Positions 1-7,981 of a stretch of DNA of 32,884 nucleotides are shown piece after piece. The translations under genes were made by a program, and so were the position numbers. The stretch spans positions 1-32,884 of the forward strand of contig WFRR01000123.1 of the NCBI GenBank assembly GCA_015486375.1, given 5' to 3'. The notes beneath the pieces are model-generated. The model saw only the letters and a program-made list of their open reading frames with translations. It was not told the DNA's origin and did no database searches. Numbering within the stretch: the stretch's first letter is position 1; the number at the start of each line of letters is the position of its first letter. This DNA comes from Thiotrichaceae bacterium. Its GTDB lineage: Bacteria > Pseudomonadota > Gammaproteobacteria > Thiotrichales > Thiotrichaceae.

Positions 1-72
1 TAAACCCTTGTTTTATCTTTGTTTGTTGTTGTTGTCTTGTTTTTTTTGTAAAATTGTTTAATTGTTATTGTG

Positions 73-160
73 TGCCATCACTTGGGGCAATGACCTCCCC
101 AAGTCAGGGCAATCGATGCCATCACTCAGGGCAATTGCTTCCCCAAGTCGGGGCAATGAA
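73..160. repeat. Tandem array, 44-bp unit built on a 22-bp period
   Basis: Two 44-bp units (73-116 and 117-160) match at 36 of 44 positions by eye. Inside them the heptamer GGGCAAT occurs four times, at 85, 107, 129 and 151, exactly 22 bp apart. A degenerate partial copy (ccatcactta) follows at 167. Unit 1 also has an inverted repeat, CTTGGGG at 81-87 against CCCCAAG at 97-103. The period is not a multiple of three, so it is not a coding repeat. It could be a binding array or an interspersed intergenic repeat; the function is unknown. Confidence 0.8.
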
Positions 161-269
161 TGGATTCCATCACTTAGGTTTATTGTATTAATAGTTTTAT
201 TCTATGATTATTAAGTATTATAAAAATGACTCAAATTATTGTTTAATCATTTCGTATTCATTATTAACT

Positions 270-290
270 GATGTTAGCGGTATTAACATC
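270..290 (-). terminator. Hairpin just past the gmhB stop, possible weak terminator
   Basis: GATGTTA (270-276) pairs perfectly with TAACATC (284-290) around a 7-nt loop, 5 nt beyond the gmhB stop codon. There is no clear U-run after it on the minus strand, so terminator activity is uncertain. Confidence 0.3.
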
Positions 291-295
291 CGTTG

Positions 296-877
296 CTATC
301 CCAATAGTAAATATTGCACATAGCTCAGTAAATTATCGTGAATATCGAGTTCAGATAGAAGGCTACTATCTGCATCGGCGAGTGTACGTTCGCCTTTCCC
401 TGTTCTCACTAAAACAAAATTTGCCCCTGCACTTTGAGCGGCTTGTCGATCACTTAAAGTATCACCTACCATGGTAACTTGGGATAAATCTGCATTGAAG
501 TAAGTTGCTATTTCAAATAATAAACCTGCCTTGGGTTTACGACAGCTGCAGTTATCATTTGGCCCATGAGGACAAAAGGCAATATAATCAATTTCAACTG
601 AATACTGTGCAACGAGATTACACATTTTGATGTGCATGGCTTTGAGGGTATCGACATCATAATAGCCACGAGCAATACCCGATTGATTGGTTGCAATTGC
701 AACGCAGTAACCCGCTTGCTTTAATAAAGCAATGGCTTCAATACTGCCTGCAATCGCTTGCCATTCTTGTACTGATTTAATGTAATCATCAGAGTCTTTA
801 TTAATGACACCATCACGATCGAGAATAATTAATTGACAAGGTTTCTGCGAAGGGTGAGAGGGTGTCAAGGCATTCAC
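296..877 (-). CDS. gmhB: D-glycero-beta-D-manno-heptose 1,7-bisphosphate 7-phosphatase
   Basis: GmhB removes the C7 phosphate from heptose 1,7-bisphosphate in the ADP-heptose pathway for LPS inner core; it is a cytoplasmic HAD phosphatase. The sequence shows the HAD nucleophile motif DRDGVI with D20 and D22, a TNQSG motif at 63-67 and RKPK at 113-116. The final acidic motif GDTLSDR has D139 and D143. The structural zinc site of this family is visible as C102, H104, C110 and C112. Its 193-aa length is normal for the family. The start codon overlaps the rdgB stop by 4 nt, so it is the last gene of a leftward operon. The heptose substrate implies a heptose-containing LPS. HisB-N histidinol phosphatase is the main alternative, but no other his genes adjoin it. 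Confidence 0.92.
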   Translation of the reverse strand: MNALTPSHPSQKPCQLIILDRDGVINKDSDDYIKSVQEWQAIAGSIEAIALLKQAGYCVAIATNQSGIARGYYDVDTLKAMHIKMCNLVAQYSVEIDYIAFCPHGPNDNCSCRKPKAGLLFEIATYFNADLSQVTMVGDTLSDRQAAQSAGANFVLVRTGKGERTLADADSSLLSELDIHDNLLSYVQYLLLG

Positions 878-1467
878 TGAATTTGCTCCAATTGGGCTAA
901 TAAAAGTCGCAGTGCCTGACCCCGATGACTAATCCGGTTTTTTTCATCAGGATCAATTTCGGCTGAACTACAACCATGCGTTGGGACATAAAATAAAGGG
1001 TCATAGCCAAAACCATTCGCGCCTTTCAGTTCATGTAAAATTATTCCTTCCCATGAAGCATCTGCAATAATCGGCGATGGATCATCAGCATGACGCATAT
1101 AAACAATACAACAGCGAAATCGTGCTGTCCGCTCCAGTTCAGGTACAGACTGCATTTCTGCTAATAGCTTACTGTTATTCGCATCATCCCCTTGACCTGA
1201 GTAACGTGCTGAATAAATTCCGGGTTGTCCCTTCAGTGCATCGACTTCAATACCCGAGTCATCTGCCAAAGCAGGTAAGCCCGTAATTTTTGCGGCATGA
1301 CGGGCTTTTAAAATGGCATTTTCAACAAAGGTTAAACCTGTTTCTTCAGCATCAGAAACATTAAATTCTGATTGCTGTAGAATCTGCATATCTTGGCTAG
1401 AAAGCATACGAATAAATTCGCGCAGCTTGCCTTGATTGCTGGTTGCAAGTACGACTTTTTGGGTCAT
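874..1467 (-). CDS. rdgB: XTP/dITP diphosphatase (non-canonical purine NTP pyrophosphatase)
   Basis: RdgB hydrolyses dITP, XTP and ITP to the monophosphate, keeping deaminated purines out of DNA and RNA. The 197-aa protein starts with the family TSNQGK nucleotide-binding motif (residues 9-14). It carries the catalytic [11 protein letters not shown] block with D69 and D70, then GFGYDPLF and SHRGQAL near the C-terminus. All are diagnostic of the HAM1/RdgB family. It sits 3 nt after rph and overlaps gmhB by 4 nt, so translation of the three is probably coupled. Neighbouring rph and rdgB is a common arrangement in proteobacteria. Confidence 0.95.
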   Translation of the reverse strand: MTQKVVLATSNQGKLREFIRMLSSQDMQILQQSEFNVSDAEETGLTFVENAILKARHAAKITGLPALADDSGIEVDALKGQPGIYSARYSGQGDDANNSKLLAEMQSVPELERTARFRCCIVYMRHADDPSPIIADASWEGIILHELKGANGFGYDPLFYVPTHGCSSAEIDPDEKNRISHRGQALRLLLAQLEQIQ

Positions 1468-1470
1468 CGC

Positions 1471-2178
1471 CTAAGCCTCATTTTGGATAATAAATAACTC
1501 TTTAATACCTTTGTCTGCTAAGTCTAATAATTGATTGAGTTTATCCCGTGAGAAAGTACGCTTTTCTGCTGTGCCTTGGACTTCAATAAAGTCGCCTTTA
1601 TCGTTCATAACAATATTCATATCACTTTGTGCATTAGAATCTTCGTCATAGTCTAAATCTAAAACAGGCTCTCCCTTATACATACCCACAGAAATAGCTG
1701 CAATTTGTCCACGCATGGGATTTAGCTTTATCTTACCTGCTTCAACCAGTCCTTGCATCGCATCACTTAATGCCACATAAGCCCCAGTAATGGCAGCAGT
1801 ACGGGTACCGCCATCTGCTTGGATAACATCACAGTCAACTACAATTTGTCGTTCACCAACCATTTTTAAATTAATCGATGAGCGCAGAGAACGCCCAATT
1901 AAACGCTGAATTTCTTGTGTCCGCCCGCTTTGTTTACCTCTCGCGGCTTCACGCCCCATACGGGTATTGGTCGAACGAGGCAACATGCCATATTCTGCCG
2001 TTACCCAACCTTTTCGTTGTCCACGTAAGAAATACGGTAGACCATCTTCTACCGTTGCTGTACATAAAACTTTAGTATCACCACATTCAACTAATACAGA
2101 ACCTTCTGCATGTTTGGTGTAATTACGGGTAATCTTAACACTGCGAATTTCATCAAAAGCACGTCCACTGGGTCTCAT
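1471..2178 (-). CDS. rph: Ribonuclease PH
   Basis: RNase PH is a phosphorolytic 3'-5' exoribonuclease that trims tRNA 3' ends and helps degrade structured RNA; it works as a hexameric ring. The protein is 235 aa, close to the usual 238. It begins MRPSGR, has the [20 protein letters not shown] region and [13 protein letters not shown], and ends with the [16 protein letters not shown] block. All are strongly conserved in the family. The start at 2178 is supported by the conserved N-terminus. Nothing looks damaged, unlike the frameshifted rph of some E. coli K-12 strains. Confidence 0.96.
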   Translation of the reverse strand: MRPSGRAFDEIRSVKITRNYTKHAEGSVLVECGDTKVLCTATVEDGLPYFLRGQRKGWVTAEYGMLPRSTNTRMGREAARGKQSGRTQEIQRLIGRSLRSSINLKMVGERQIVVDCDVIQADGGTRTAAITGAYVALSDAMQGLVEAGKIKLNPMRGQIAAISVGMYKGEPVLDLDYDEDSNAQSDMNIVMNDKGDFIEVQGTAEKRTFSRDKLNQLLDLADKGIKELFIIQNEA

Positions 2179-2230
2179 ACTGTCTACTTCCTAGCTAAAA
2201 AAATTGTCGCCTCGTATTGTAATGATTTTG

Positions 2231-2260
2231 TAAGCTTTAGCCATGCAGGAATTAAGCTTA
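2231..2260. repeat. Inverted repeat in the rph-yaiI spacer
   Basis: TAAGCTT (2231-2237) and AAGCTTA (2254-2260) form a perfect 7-bp inverted repeat with a 16-nt loop, directly past the yaiI stop. On the minus strand no U-run follows. It could be a transcript-processing or weak termination hairpin inside an otherwise leftward block. Confidence 0.3.
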
Positions 2261-2261
2261 A

Positions 2262-2708
2262 TCACATCTTATTTAAAAACCGATCAAGCTGATTCGCAAA
2301 TGTTTGTCGATCACGCTGACTTAATGCCGCAGGGCCAGCGGAATTAATCCCACTCGCACGCATCGTTTCCATAAAATCGCGCATCGTCACTCGTGCTTTG
2401 ATGGTATCTGCAGAAAACATCTCGCCTCTAACACTTAGCGCATGTCCACCTGCTTCAATCACTTCATCAGCAAGGGGAATATCACTGGTAATCACCAAAT
2501 CGCCCTTTTGTAATCGCTTCACAATTTCATCATCCGCGACATCAAAACCTGATCGAACTTGGACAAAGTGAACACAATGCAGAGCAGGTGTGTGAACGTA
2601 ATGGTTAGCAATCAGCGTAACTGTCACTCCTGTCCGCTCGGCGGCACGAAATAGAATATCCTTAATTACCACAGGACAAGCGTCTGCATCTACCCAAATT
2701 TTTATCAT
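2262..2708 (-). CDS. yaiI: YaiI/YqxD family protein (UPF0178)
   Basis: This is a small cytoplasmic protein of the UPF0178 family, whose biochemical role is not established. The 148-aa sequence opens with the family signature [14 protein letters not shown]. It has a central DIPLADE segment with a conserved acidic pair and [10 protein letters not shown] near the end. The fold is regarded as PIN/NYN-like, which would fit a nuclease, but that is family-level inference. It begins 17 nt after the stop of the upstream unknown gene and probably shares a transcript with it. An 83-nt gap with an inverted repeat separates it from rph. Confidence 0.85.
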   Translation of the reverse strand: MIKIWVDADACPVVIKDILFRAAERTGVTVTLIANHYVHTPALHCVHFVQVRSGFDVADDEIVKRLQKGDLVITSDIPLADEVIEAGGHALSVRGEMFSADTIKARVTMRDFMETMRASGINSAGPAALSQRDRQTFANQLDRFLNKM

Positions 2709-2725
2709 TATTTTTATTATCCAAC

Positions 2726-3421
2726 TTAGTTAACAGGTAATTCTGCCCGTAAAGCTTCTCGGTCATACCACCACGTATCTGCAACAATCGCATCAACGAC
2801 CATGCCTAAGCGTTTAATAAACACACTCGGATCATTTAATTCTAAACGTTGCATCCACATATTAAATTTATCTTGACTATCAATCTGGCTATGACGCTCC
2901 GCGACTTTACTGAGCATATTCAGGGTTAAGAACATGGTGCTATCGCGCTTTTCACCCTCGAAGCGCATATCTGCAATATAGTGTGCTGTTGCTGCTGCTA
3001 CCGCTGCACCATCAGAATCATTCGGAGTATCATCAATTAAATTGTGCAACATTAAAATAGATAATTCAGGGTCAATCGGATAGGTTACTGCTAACCATAG
3101 ACCATTACCTAGGGCAGTAATAGAGGCAGCTTGCTCTGTTTGATACAGCAAATCACAACAACGTACCGCATCTTCCCAACGTTTCGCATTCATATAAAGT
3201 TGAAATGATTCTTTAGTCATTCCCCATGCTGCCACCTGCATTCCGGGGCGTTTCAGCTCATTCATAATACTGGAAATATCATACTGTAAATCGGCACGTT
3301 CAAGGGGCGGTGTATTCAGGTTCATTTGTGCGAGTTGACTTTGTTTTTTTGCTAACTCATCTGCTAGTTGCTGATTTGAATCATTAGCTTCAGTGAATAC
3401 AATATTTTCTTGGTCGGTCAT
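2726..3421 (-). CDS. Hypothetical alpha-helical protein upstream of yaiI
   Basis: I do not recognise a named family. The frame can be opened at a TTG at 3448, but the ATG at 3421 gives a 231-aa protein and is preferred; neither start has a clear Shine-Dalgarno sequence. The first 45 or so residues are polar and glutamine/asparagine-rich. The remainder looks all-helical, with tryptophans in the segments [20 protein letters not shown] and TWWYDREAL. There is no signal peptide or membrane segment. The repeated helical pattern could be a TPR-like or adaptor fold, which is inference only. It heads the leftward block and ends 17 nt before yaiI. Confidence 0.7.
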   Translation of the reverse strand: MTDQENIVFTEANDSNQQLADELAKKQSQLAQMNLNTPPLERADLQYDISSIMNELKRPGMQVAAWGMTKESFQLYMNAKRWEDAVRCCDLLYQTEQAASITALGNGLWLAVTYPIDPELSILMLHNLIDDTPNDSDGAAVAAATAHYIADMRFEGEKRDSTMFLTLNMLSKVAERHSQIDSQDKFNMWMQRLELNDPSVFIKRLGMVVDAIVADTWWYDREALRAELPVN

Positions 3422-3628
3422 AGTTTTATTATCATGGGGGAAAAACAATCGAATTGTAGCATTTTGTGAATTAACCCGTGCAAAATCAGGGAAATCACCT
3501 AATAAAACAAAGTTTCTATAGCTTTTTTAGCTCAGGACTGAATAATGTTTAAGAGGAATATAACAGGGTTTAATTAATCTCAATGGGGAGGGATTAATAA
3601 GCTGATGACAACGTACTAGAAACGCATA

Positions 3629-4639
3629 ATGGAGGAGTCCAAGATTAATAAAATGCAAATACAACGAGTAGTAGGATTGTTCTTAAGTGGATTAATCGCT
3701 GTACCCAATGGGGCTTTTGCGGATACAGCCAGTGAAGCTGTCGAGAAATTTTATCACGCAGCAACGACTGAGGGCTTATGTGATGAGGCTAAAAAAATAC
3801 GGCTTGATTACAGTCAAACACAGTGTAATACCTTAAAAGAGGTTAAAATTAGAACCTTAAAAATTATTAAAGAAACGGAAAGTGAAGCGATTGTATATTT
3901 AAATATGCGTTATAAAACTGAAAAATCGCAACGTTTTAGAGGACATTTACACCTGTATAAAAAAGGTGATCAATGGATTATTTTTAGTAATAATTATAAA
4001 AGAAGTCGTGCGATGTCACGCGATCGTTATATTAAAACCTATATGGGAACAGCGGAGCGTTTATTAAAGGAACAACGTATGCAGGTAGATAATTTATCGG
4101 GAAATCATGGCAAAGTATTGGATCGTTTGATACAACACTCTCCTGAAGCGGCTAAGTTGTATCCTATGATTTTAGTTGATATTAGTGAACAAGAATTATA
4201 CGTTTATAATAAGAAAAATCTAAAAAAACTTTATCCCATTTCCAGTGCAACGAAAGGTGCAGGTAATGAAATGGATAGTGAGCAAACCCCTGTAGGGATT
4301 CATATTGTTAAAGAGAAGTTTGGGAGAAACGCGCCGTTTGGGAGTATTTTTGTCGGACGACAAGCCACGGGAAAAATCGCAGAGATGATTCATGCCCCGA
4401 TTGATTATCGTAATGATCATGTGACCAGTCGTATTTTTTGGTTATCGGGTTTAGAAGAAGGTAAGAATAAATCAGGTAATGTTGATTCATATCAACGTTT
4501 TATTTATATTCATGGTACAGCAGAAGAAGGTTTGATCGGACGTAAGGCCTCTCACGGTTGTATACGGATGCTAAATAAAGATGTGATTAAATTATTTGAT
4601 CAACTTCCTACGGGTAGTCTGGTTTATATTGGTTTGTAA
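3629..4639 (+). CDS. Exported L,D-transpeptidase (YkuD domain) with N-terminal NTF2-like domain
   Basis: L,D-transpeptidases make 3-3 cross-links in peptidoglycan or attach proteins to it, using a cysteine nucleophile in the periplasm. The C-terminal half (about 175-336) is a YkuD domain with the signature H295...S308-H309-G310-C311; C311 is the predicted nucleophile. Residues 1-31 look like a signal peptide ending AFA before DTA. Residues 33-130 resemble a small NTF2/SnoaL-like domain (EKFYHAAT to QWIIFSNNY), as found in some family members. The start is uncertain: ATG at 3629, or ATG at 3653 giving MQIQRVVGLF, which has GGAGGAG about 15 nt upstream. It is apparently monocistronic. Confidence 0.87.
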   Translation: MEESKINKMQIQRVVGLFLSGLIAVPNGAFADTASEAVEKFYHAATTEGLCDEAKKIRLDYSQTQCNTLKEVKIRTLKIIKETESEAIVYLNMRYKTEKSQRFRGHLHLYKKGDQWIIFSNNYKRSRAMSRDRYIKTYMGTAERLLKEQRMQVDNLSGNHGKVLDRLIQHSPEAAKLYPMILVDISEQELYVYNKKNLKKLYPISSATKGAGNEMDSEQTPVGIHIVKEKFGRNAPFGSIFVGRQATGKIAEMIHAPIDYRNDHVTSRIFWLSGLEEGKNKSGNVDSYQRFIYIHGTAEEGLIGRKASHGCIRMLNKDVIKLFDQLPTGSLVYIGL

Positions 4640-4698
4640 GCCCAGCCCTTATGTAAACCTTTGTTTATTAATATTACTAACAATACGGCACAATCACT

Positions 4699-5334
4699 AT
4701 GTCATCTTCCTCTCATTGTAATTCGCTTACGCTTAGAGCCTGTCCTGACTGTGATTTACTACAGGAATTACCCTGTTCCCAAGCAGGACATGCCATTTAC
4801 TGTGTGCGCTGTGGACACTTATTGAAGAAAACCTGTCATGACTCTCTTAATCGCAGCCTCGCATTTGCATTAACAGGTATTTTTTTATTTATTTTGGCCA
4901 ATAGTTTCCCTTTTATTTCTTTATCTGCGTTAGGCATTGAACAAGACAGTAGTCTATTTTCGGCCAGTTGGGCATTTTATCAAATGGATCGTCCTTTCCT
5001 AGCCATCTTGGTACTTTTTACCACCATTATATTTCCTTTATTAAGTTTGATCGGCATGGTCATTGTACTGATAGCGGTTAAAATGAAGCGTATCCAGCGG
5101 ACTTTGATTGCACCCTTATTTCGCTTTCTAATGAGTACTGATGCATGGGGAATGTTAGAAGTTTTTTTACTCGCGGTATTAGTGGCTGTGGTTAAATTAG
5201 GCGATATGGCAGATATTGTTATTGGTGTTTCGATGTATGCCTTTATTGCGCTTATTATTGTCCTAACTTTATTGAGTTTATCACTTGATCCCGAAGATGT
5301 GTGGCAAGAATTACGCAAGGGTGTAAAACAATGA
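4699..5334 (+). CDS. PqiA-family membrane protein, first half
   Basis: PqiA proteins are inner-membrane partners of MCE-domain lipid-transport proteins such as PqiB and YebT. This 211-aa protein matches one PqiA repeat. It has a zinc ribbon with C15, C18, C35 and C38, then about four membrane segments. The typical block FILANSFPFISLSALG follows the first segment, and a STDAWGMLEVFLLAVLVA block lies near the third. Canonical E. coli PqiA is about 417 aa with two such units; here each unit is its own gene. The next gene starts inside this stop codon (ATGA). No PqiB/MCE gene follows. Confidence 0.85.
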   Translation: MSSSSHCNSLTLRACPDCDLLQELPCSQAGHAIYCVRCGHLLKKTCHDSLNRSLAFALTGIFLFILANSFPFISLSALGIEQDSSLFSASWAFYQMDRPFLAILVLFTTIIFPLLSLIGMVIVLIAVKMKRIQRTLIAPLFRFLMSTDAWGMLEVFLLAVLVAVVKLGDMADIVIGVSMYAFIALIIVLTLLSLSLDPEDVWQELRKGVKQ

Positions 5335-5972
5335 AATCATCGCAACGAAATAGGCAAACCGCGCGTGAAGCAGGTCTGATTGCTTGTCACTTTTGCCATA
5401 GTTTAGTCAAAATGCCGCGTCAACGGCAAGAGAATACTGAATTACACTGTCCTGTCTGTAACTCCGTTTTACATTCTCGTATTCCCTATAGCTTGACCAA
5501 AACCAGTGCGCTTTTATTGGCCGCATTATTTTTATATGTACCTGCTAATATTTTGCCAATTATGACAGTAATTTTTCAAGGGGCAGGACAACCTGACACC
5601 ATTATGCAGGGTGTATTGCATTTGTTAGAAGGGGGCATGTGGCCACTGGCATTAATCGTATTTGTTGCCAGTATTGTTGTACCTATATTAAAATTAGTGG
5701 TGCTATCAGGCTTATTAATCAGCATACGGTTTCAATCTCAATGGAACCCTGTTGAACGTACCCGTTTGTATCGCATTATGGAATTTATTGGACGTTGGTC
5801 AATGGTTGATATTTTTGTTATTGCGATTTTAGTTGCTTTAGTACAATTCGGTAATACCGCCTCAATTTTTCCTGGGCTAGGCGCATTATCTTTTGCTGCT
5901 GTAGTCGTGCTAACCATGTTTGCCGCACATACATTTGATCCTCGTTTAATTTGGGATAATATGCATGATTAA
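5331..5972 (+). CDS. PqiA-family membrane protein, second half
   Basis: This is the second PqiA unit, 213 aa from the ATG at 5331. A GTG at 5301 could extend it by 10 residues, but the ATGA overlap with the preceding gene favours 5331. The zinc ribbon is C19, C22, C40 and C43. About four membrane segments follow, with the family blocks YVPANILPIMTV and EFIGRWSMVDIFVIAILVALVQ. It lies in a different frame from the first half. Each half keeps an intact zinc ribbon and membrane set, so this is a real gene split and not a recent frameshift. Both probably act together in the inner membrane. The expected MCE partner would have to be encoded elsewhere. Confidence 0.87.
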   Translation: MKSSQRNRQTAREAGLIACHFCHSLVKMPRQRQENTELHCPVCNSVLHSRIPYSLTKTSALLLAALFLYVPANILPIMTVIFQGAGQPDTIMQGVLHLLEGGMWPLALIVFVASIVVPILKLVVLSGLLISIRFQSQWNPVERTRLYRIMEFIGRWSMVDIFVIAILVALVQFGNTASIFPGLGALSFAAVVVLTMFAAHTFDPRLIWDNMHD

Positions 5973-5998
5973 AGTCATGTCTACCACTGTAGAGCTTT

Positions 5999-6031
5999 GA
6001 AAAATCAGCCGTATTTTTATACCGATTTTTT
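5999..6031. terminator. Possible bidirectional terminator between pqiA pair and helicase
   Basis: AAAAATC (6000-6006) pairs with GATTTTT (6024-6030), and GTAT (6011-6014) with ATAC (6019-6022). An asymmetric internal loop separates the two stems. The element lies between two convergent genes, has T-runs on both strands and overlaps the helicase stop. AT-rich and imperfect, so a moderate call at most. Confidence 0.35.
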
Positions 6032-7954
6032 AGCACTATCATTATGAATCGCAAAGAAACGTTCTACCACTGATAATTTACGGGTTCTGGGCATACGCGG
6101 TAAACTTTTCAGAAAAGTTTGTCCATAGCGACGACTAATTAAACGTGGATCACAAATCATTAATACGCCTTTATCCTGAGTATCACGAATTAAACGTCCG
6201 ACTCCTTGTTTCATCGCAATAATCGCTTGAGGTAATTGGTATTCAGAAAAGGGATTGCCGTCATTATCACGAATATTTTGAATACGTGCTTCTAAAATAG
6301 GATCATTAGGGGAAGCAAAAGGAAATTTATCAATAATGACACAGCTCAGTGCATCACCTCGGACATCAACGCCTTCCCAAAAGCTATTTGTGCCTAATAA
6401 TACCGCATTCCCTAGTTCTCTAAAACGTTCGATCATATCTTGTTGAGAGGACTCACCCTGTACTAACATGGGGTAATCTAACTCAGCTTCTTCCAATAAT
6501 TCAGCCGCTTCATTTAAAGCCCGATAAGAAGTGAATAACATAAAGGTACGTCCGCCACAGGCCTTAATTACAGGAATCGCCGCTTCAACTACACTGGGAA
6601 CAAACTCGGCTTGTTGAGGTTCTGGAATATCCCTTGGACAATATAAAAGGCTATTGTGCCAATAATCAAACGGACTATCGAGCAAATATTCCTGTGCATT
6701 TTTTAGACCAATCGATTGGAAGTAATGGGTAAAGGAATCTTCTACTGCAAGGGTTGCAGAAGTAAAGACCCATGCACAGTTAAAATTATCCATTTGCCGT
6801 GTAAAGGTTTGGGCAATATCCAATGGGGTACTAATTAATGAGAAAGAACGCGTAAAGGTTTCAAACCACTGTACACGGTTATCTTGTTTAGACTGTAAAC
6901 GCTGTAAAGAAATTTGTTGTTCTTGTAGACGTTCATAACATACTTTTAAACCTTTACCCCGCGTGGCGGCTTCCTGCATTAGAACCAGTAGCTCATCGAT
7001 ACTTTCCAATAATTCTATTGTGGCGACTTTAACGGGCGGATTATTTTTTATTTTATACCACGGTGCGCGTTGCCCAGGACGATCCATCGCTAAACGTAAA
7101 TCTTTCACCGCTTTTTCTAATTGATCCAGTTTGCTGCGAATTTCAGGCATATCGGGTGCATCAACCAATAATTCTGCTAGGCTATCACGACATAATTCTA
7201 ATAATTTTCGGCTACTGACCACGTCACTAAAAAAAGTCGAAGCCACTTCAGCCAGTTGATGGGCTTCATCTAAAATAACCGCATCGGCATCAGGTAAGAG
7301 TTCACCAAAACCTTCATCTTTTAAAGCTAAATCAGCAAAAAACAGATGATGATTAACGACGACAATATCCGCAGCTTGTGCTTTTCTACGCGCATTAACC
7401 ACATGGCATTCTTCATAGAAATCACATTCAGTCCCTAAACAATTATCAATGCTGGAAGTCACCATTGGCCAAATTTCAGCACTATAAGGCACGGTATTGA
7501 CCTCAGAAATATCGCCTTTACTGGTGACTTCTGCCCAATCTTTAATACGGTGTAAATGTGACAACATTTCACGACTAGATAATTTTCCTTGTGTAAGCGT
7601 TAATTCTAAACGATGGATACATAAATAATTAGCTCGACCTTTTAATAAAGCCGCTTGTACATTGACTTTAAGGGCTTTTTCAACCAAAGGAATGTCTTTC
7701 TTAAATAGTTGATCTTGCAGTGTTTTACTACCTGTGGAAATAATCACCCGTCCACCCGAAGCTAATGCAGGCACAAGGTAAGCAAAAGTTTTACCCACGC
7801 CCGTTCCTGCTTCAATAACCACTTTAGACAGTCCTTGTAGAGCCGCATCGACCGCATAGTACATGGTTTGTTGCTGTGGTCTGACTTGAAAGCCATCAAT
7901 ATTTTGTGCGAGTGGCCCATTAGCACCGAGCAAATCGCCCTTTAAATTATTCAT
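6017..7954 (-). CDS. yoaA: ATP-dependent Fe-S helicase, DinG/YoaA family
   Basis: This is an XPD-like superfamily 2 5'-3' DNA helicase of the type involved in replication-fork repair and unwinding of damaged or R-loop DNA. The 645-aa protein shows Walker A EAGTGVGKT (48-56), the DEAH box at 229-232 and motif VI QGVGRLIRD near the C-terminus. Four cysteines (C112, C172, C177, C183) sit where the 4Fe-4S cluster domain of this family lies. The length matches YoaA (about 636 aa) rather than DinG (716 aa). It starts 27 nt after the sbcD stop, so the two are probably co-transcribed. The symbol is given by length and motif pattern. Confidence 0.88.
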   Translation of the reverse strand: MNNLKGDLLGANGPLAQNIDGFQVRPQQQTMYYAVDAALQGLSKVVIEAGTGVGKTFAYLVPALASGGRVIISTGSKTLQDQLFKKDIPLVEKALKVNVQAALLKGRANYLCIHRLELTLTQGKLSSREMLSHLHRIKDWAEVTSKGDISEVNTVPYSAEIWPMVTSSIDNCLGTECDFYEECHVVNARRKAQAADIVVVNHHLFFADLALKDEGFGELLPDADAVILDEAHQLAEVASTFFSDVVSSRKLLELCRDSLAELLVDAPDMPEIRSKLDQLEKAVKDLRLAMDRPGQRAPWYKIKNNPPVKVATIELLESIDELLVLMQEAATRGKGLKVCYERLQEQQISLQRLQSKQDNRVQWFETFTRSFSLISTPLDIAQTFTRQMDNFNCAWVFTSATLAVEDSFTHYFQSIGLKNAQEYLLDSPFDYWHNSLLYCPRDIPEPQQAEFVPSVVEAAIPVIKACGGRTFMLFTSYRALNEAAELLEEAELDYPMLVQGESSQQDMIERFRELGNAVLLGTNSFWEGVDVRGDALSCVIIDKFPFASPNDPILEARIQNIRDNDGNPFSEYQLPQAIIAMKQGVGRLIRDTQDKGVLMICDPRLISRRYGQTFLKSLPRMPRTRKLSVVERFFAIHNDSAKKSV

Positions 7955-7981
7955 TTTAAAAACTGATCCTTTTCTCTGAGC

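Larger units (their letters stand above)
1..295. other. Non-coding leader with repeats downstream of gmhB
   Basis: No credible gene was found. The first 72 bases are T-rich with TTG runs on the plus strand. Positions 73-160 hold a tandem repeat, listed separately. Positions 180-265 are plain AT-rich spacer. A short open frame starting at 271 on the plus strand is only a shadow of gmhB. Confidence 0.6.

Noticed and set aside
73-160. Repeat array considered as a CRISPR
   Set aside because: The units are directly adjacent with no unique spacers, and no cas genes are present.
296-877. Considered as the HisB N-terminal phosphatase because hisZ is in the window
   Set aside because: The zinc-site residues and stand-alone length fit GmhB, and hisZ is about 25 kb away in an unrelated block.
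3422-3448. TTG start upstream extending the yaiI-adjacent unknown protein
   Set aside because: It adds only nine residues, has no ribosome site, and the ATG at 3421 gives a better start.
4699-5972. PqiA considered as one gene broken by a frameshift
   Set aside because: Each part has its own start, an intact zinc ribbon and a full membrane set, and they are joined by an ATGA overlap typical of coupled genes.
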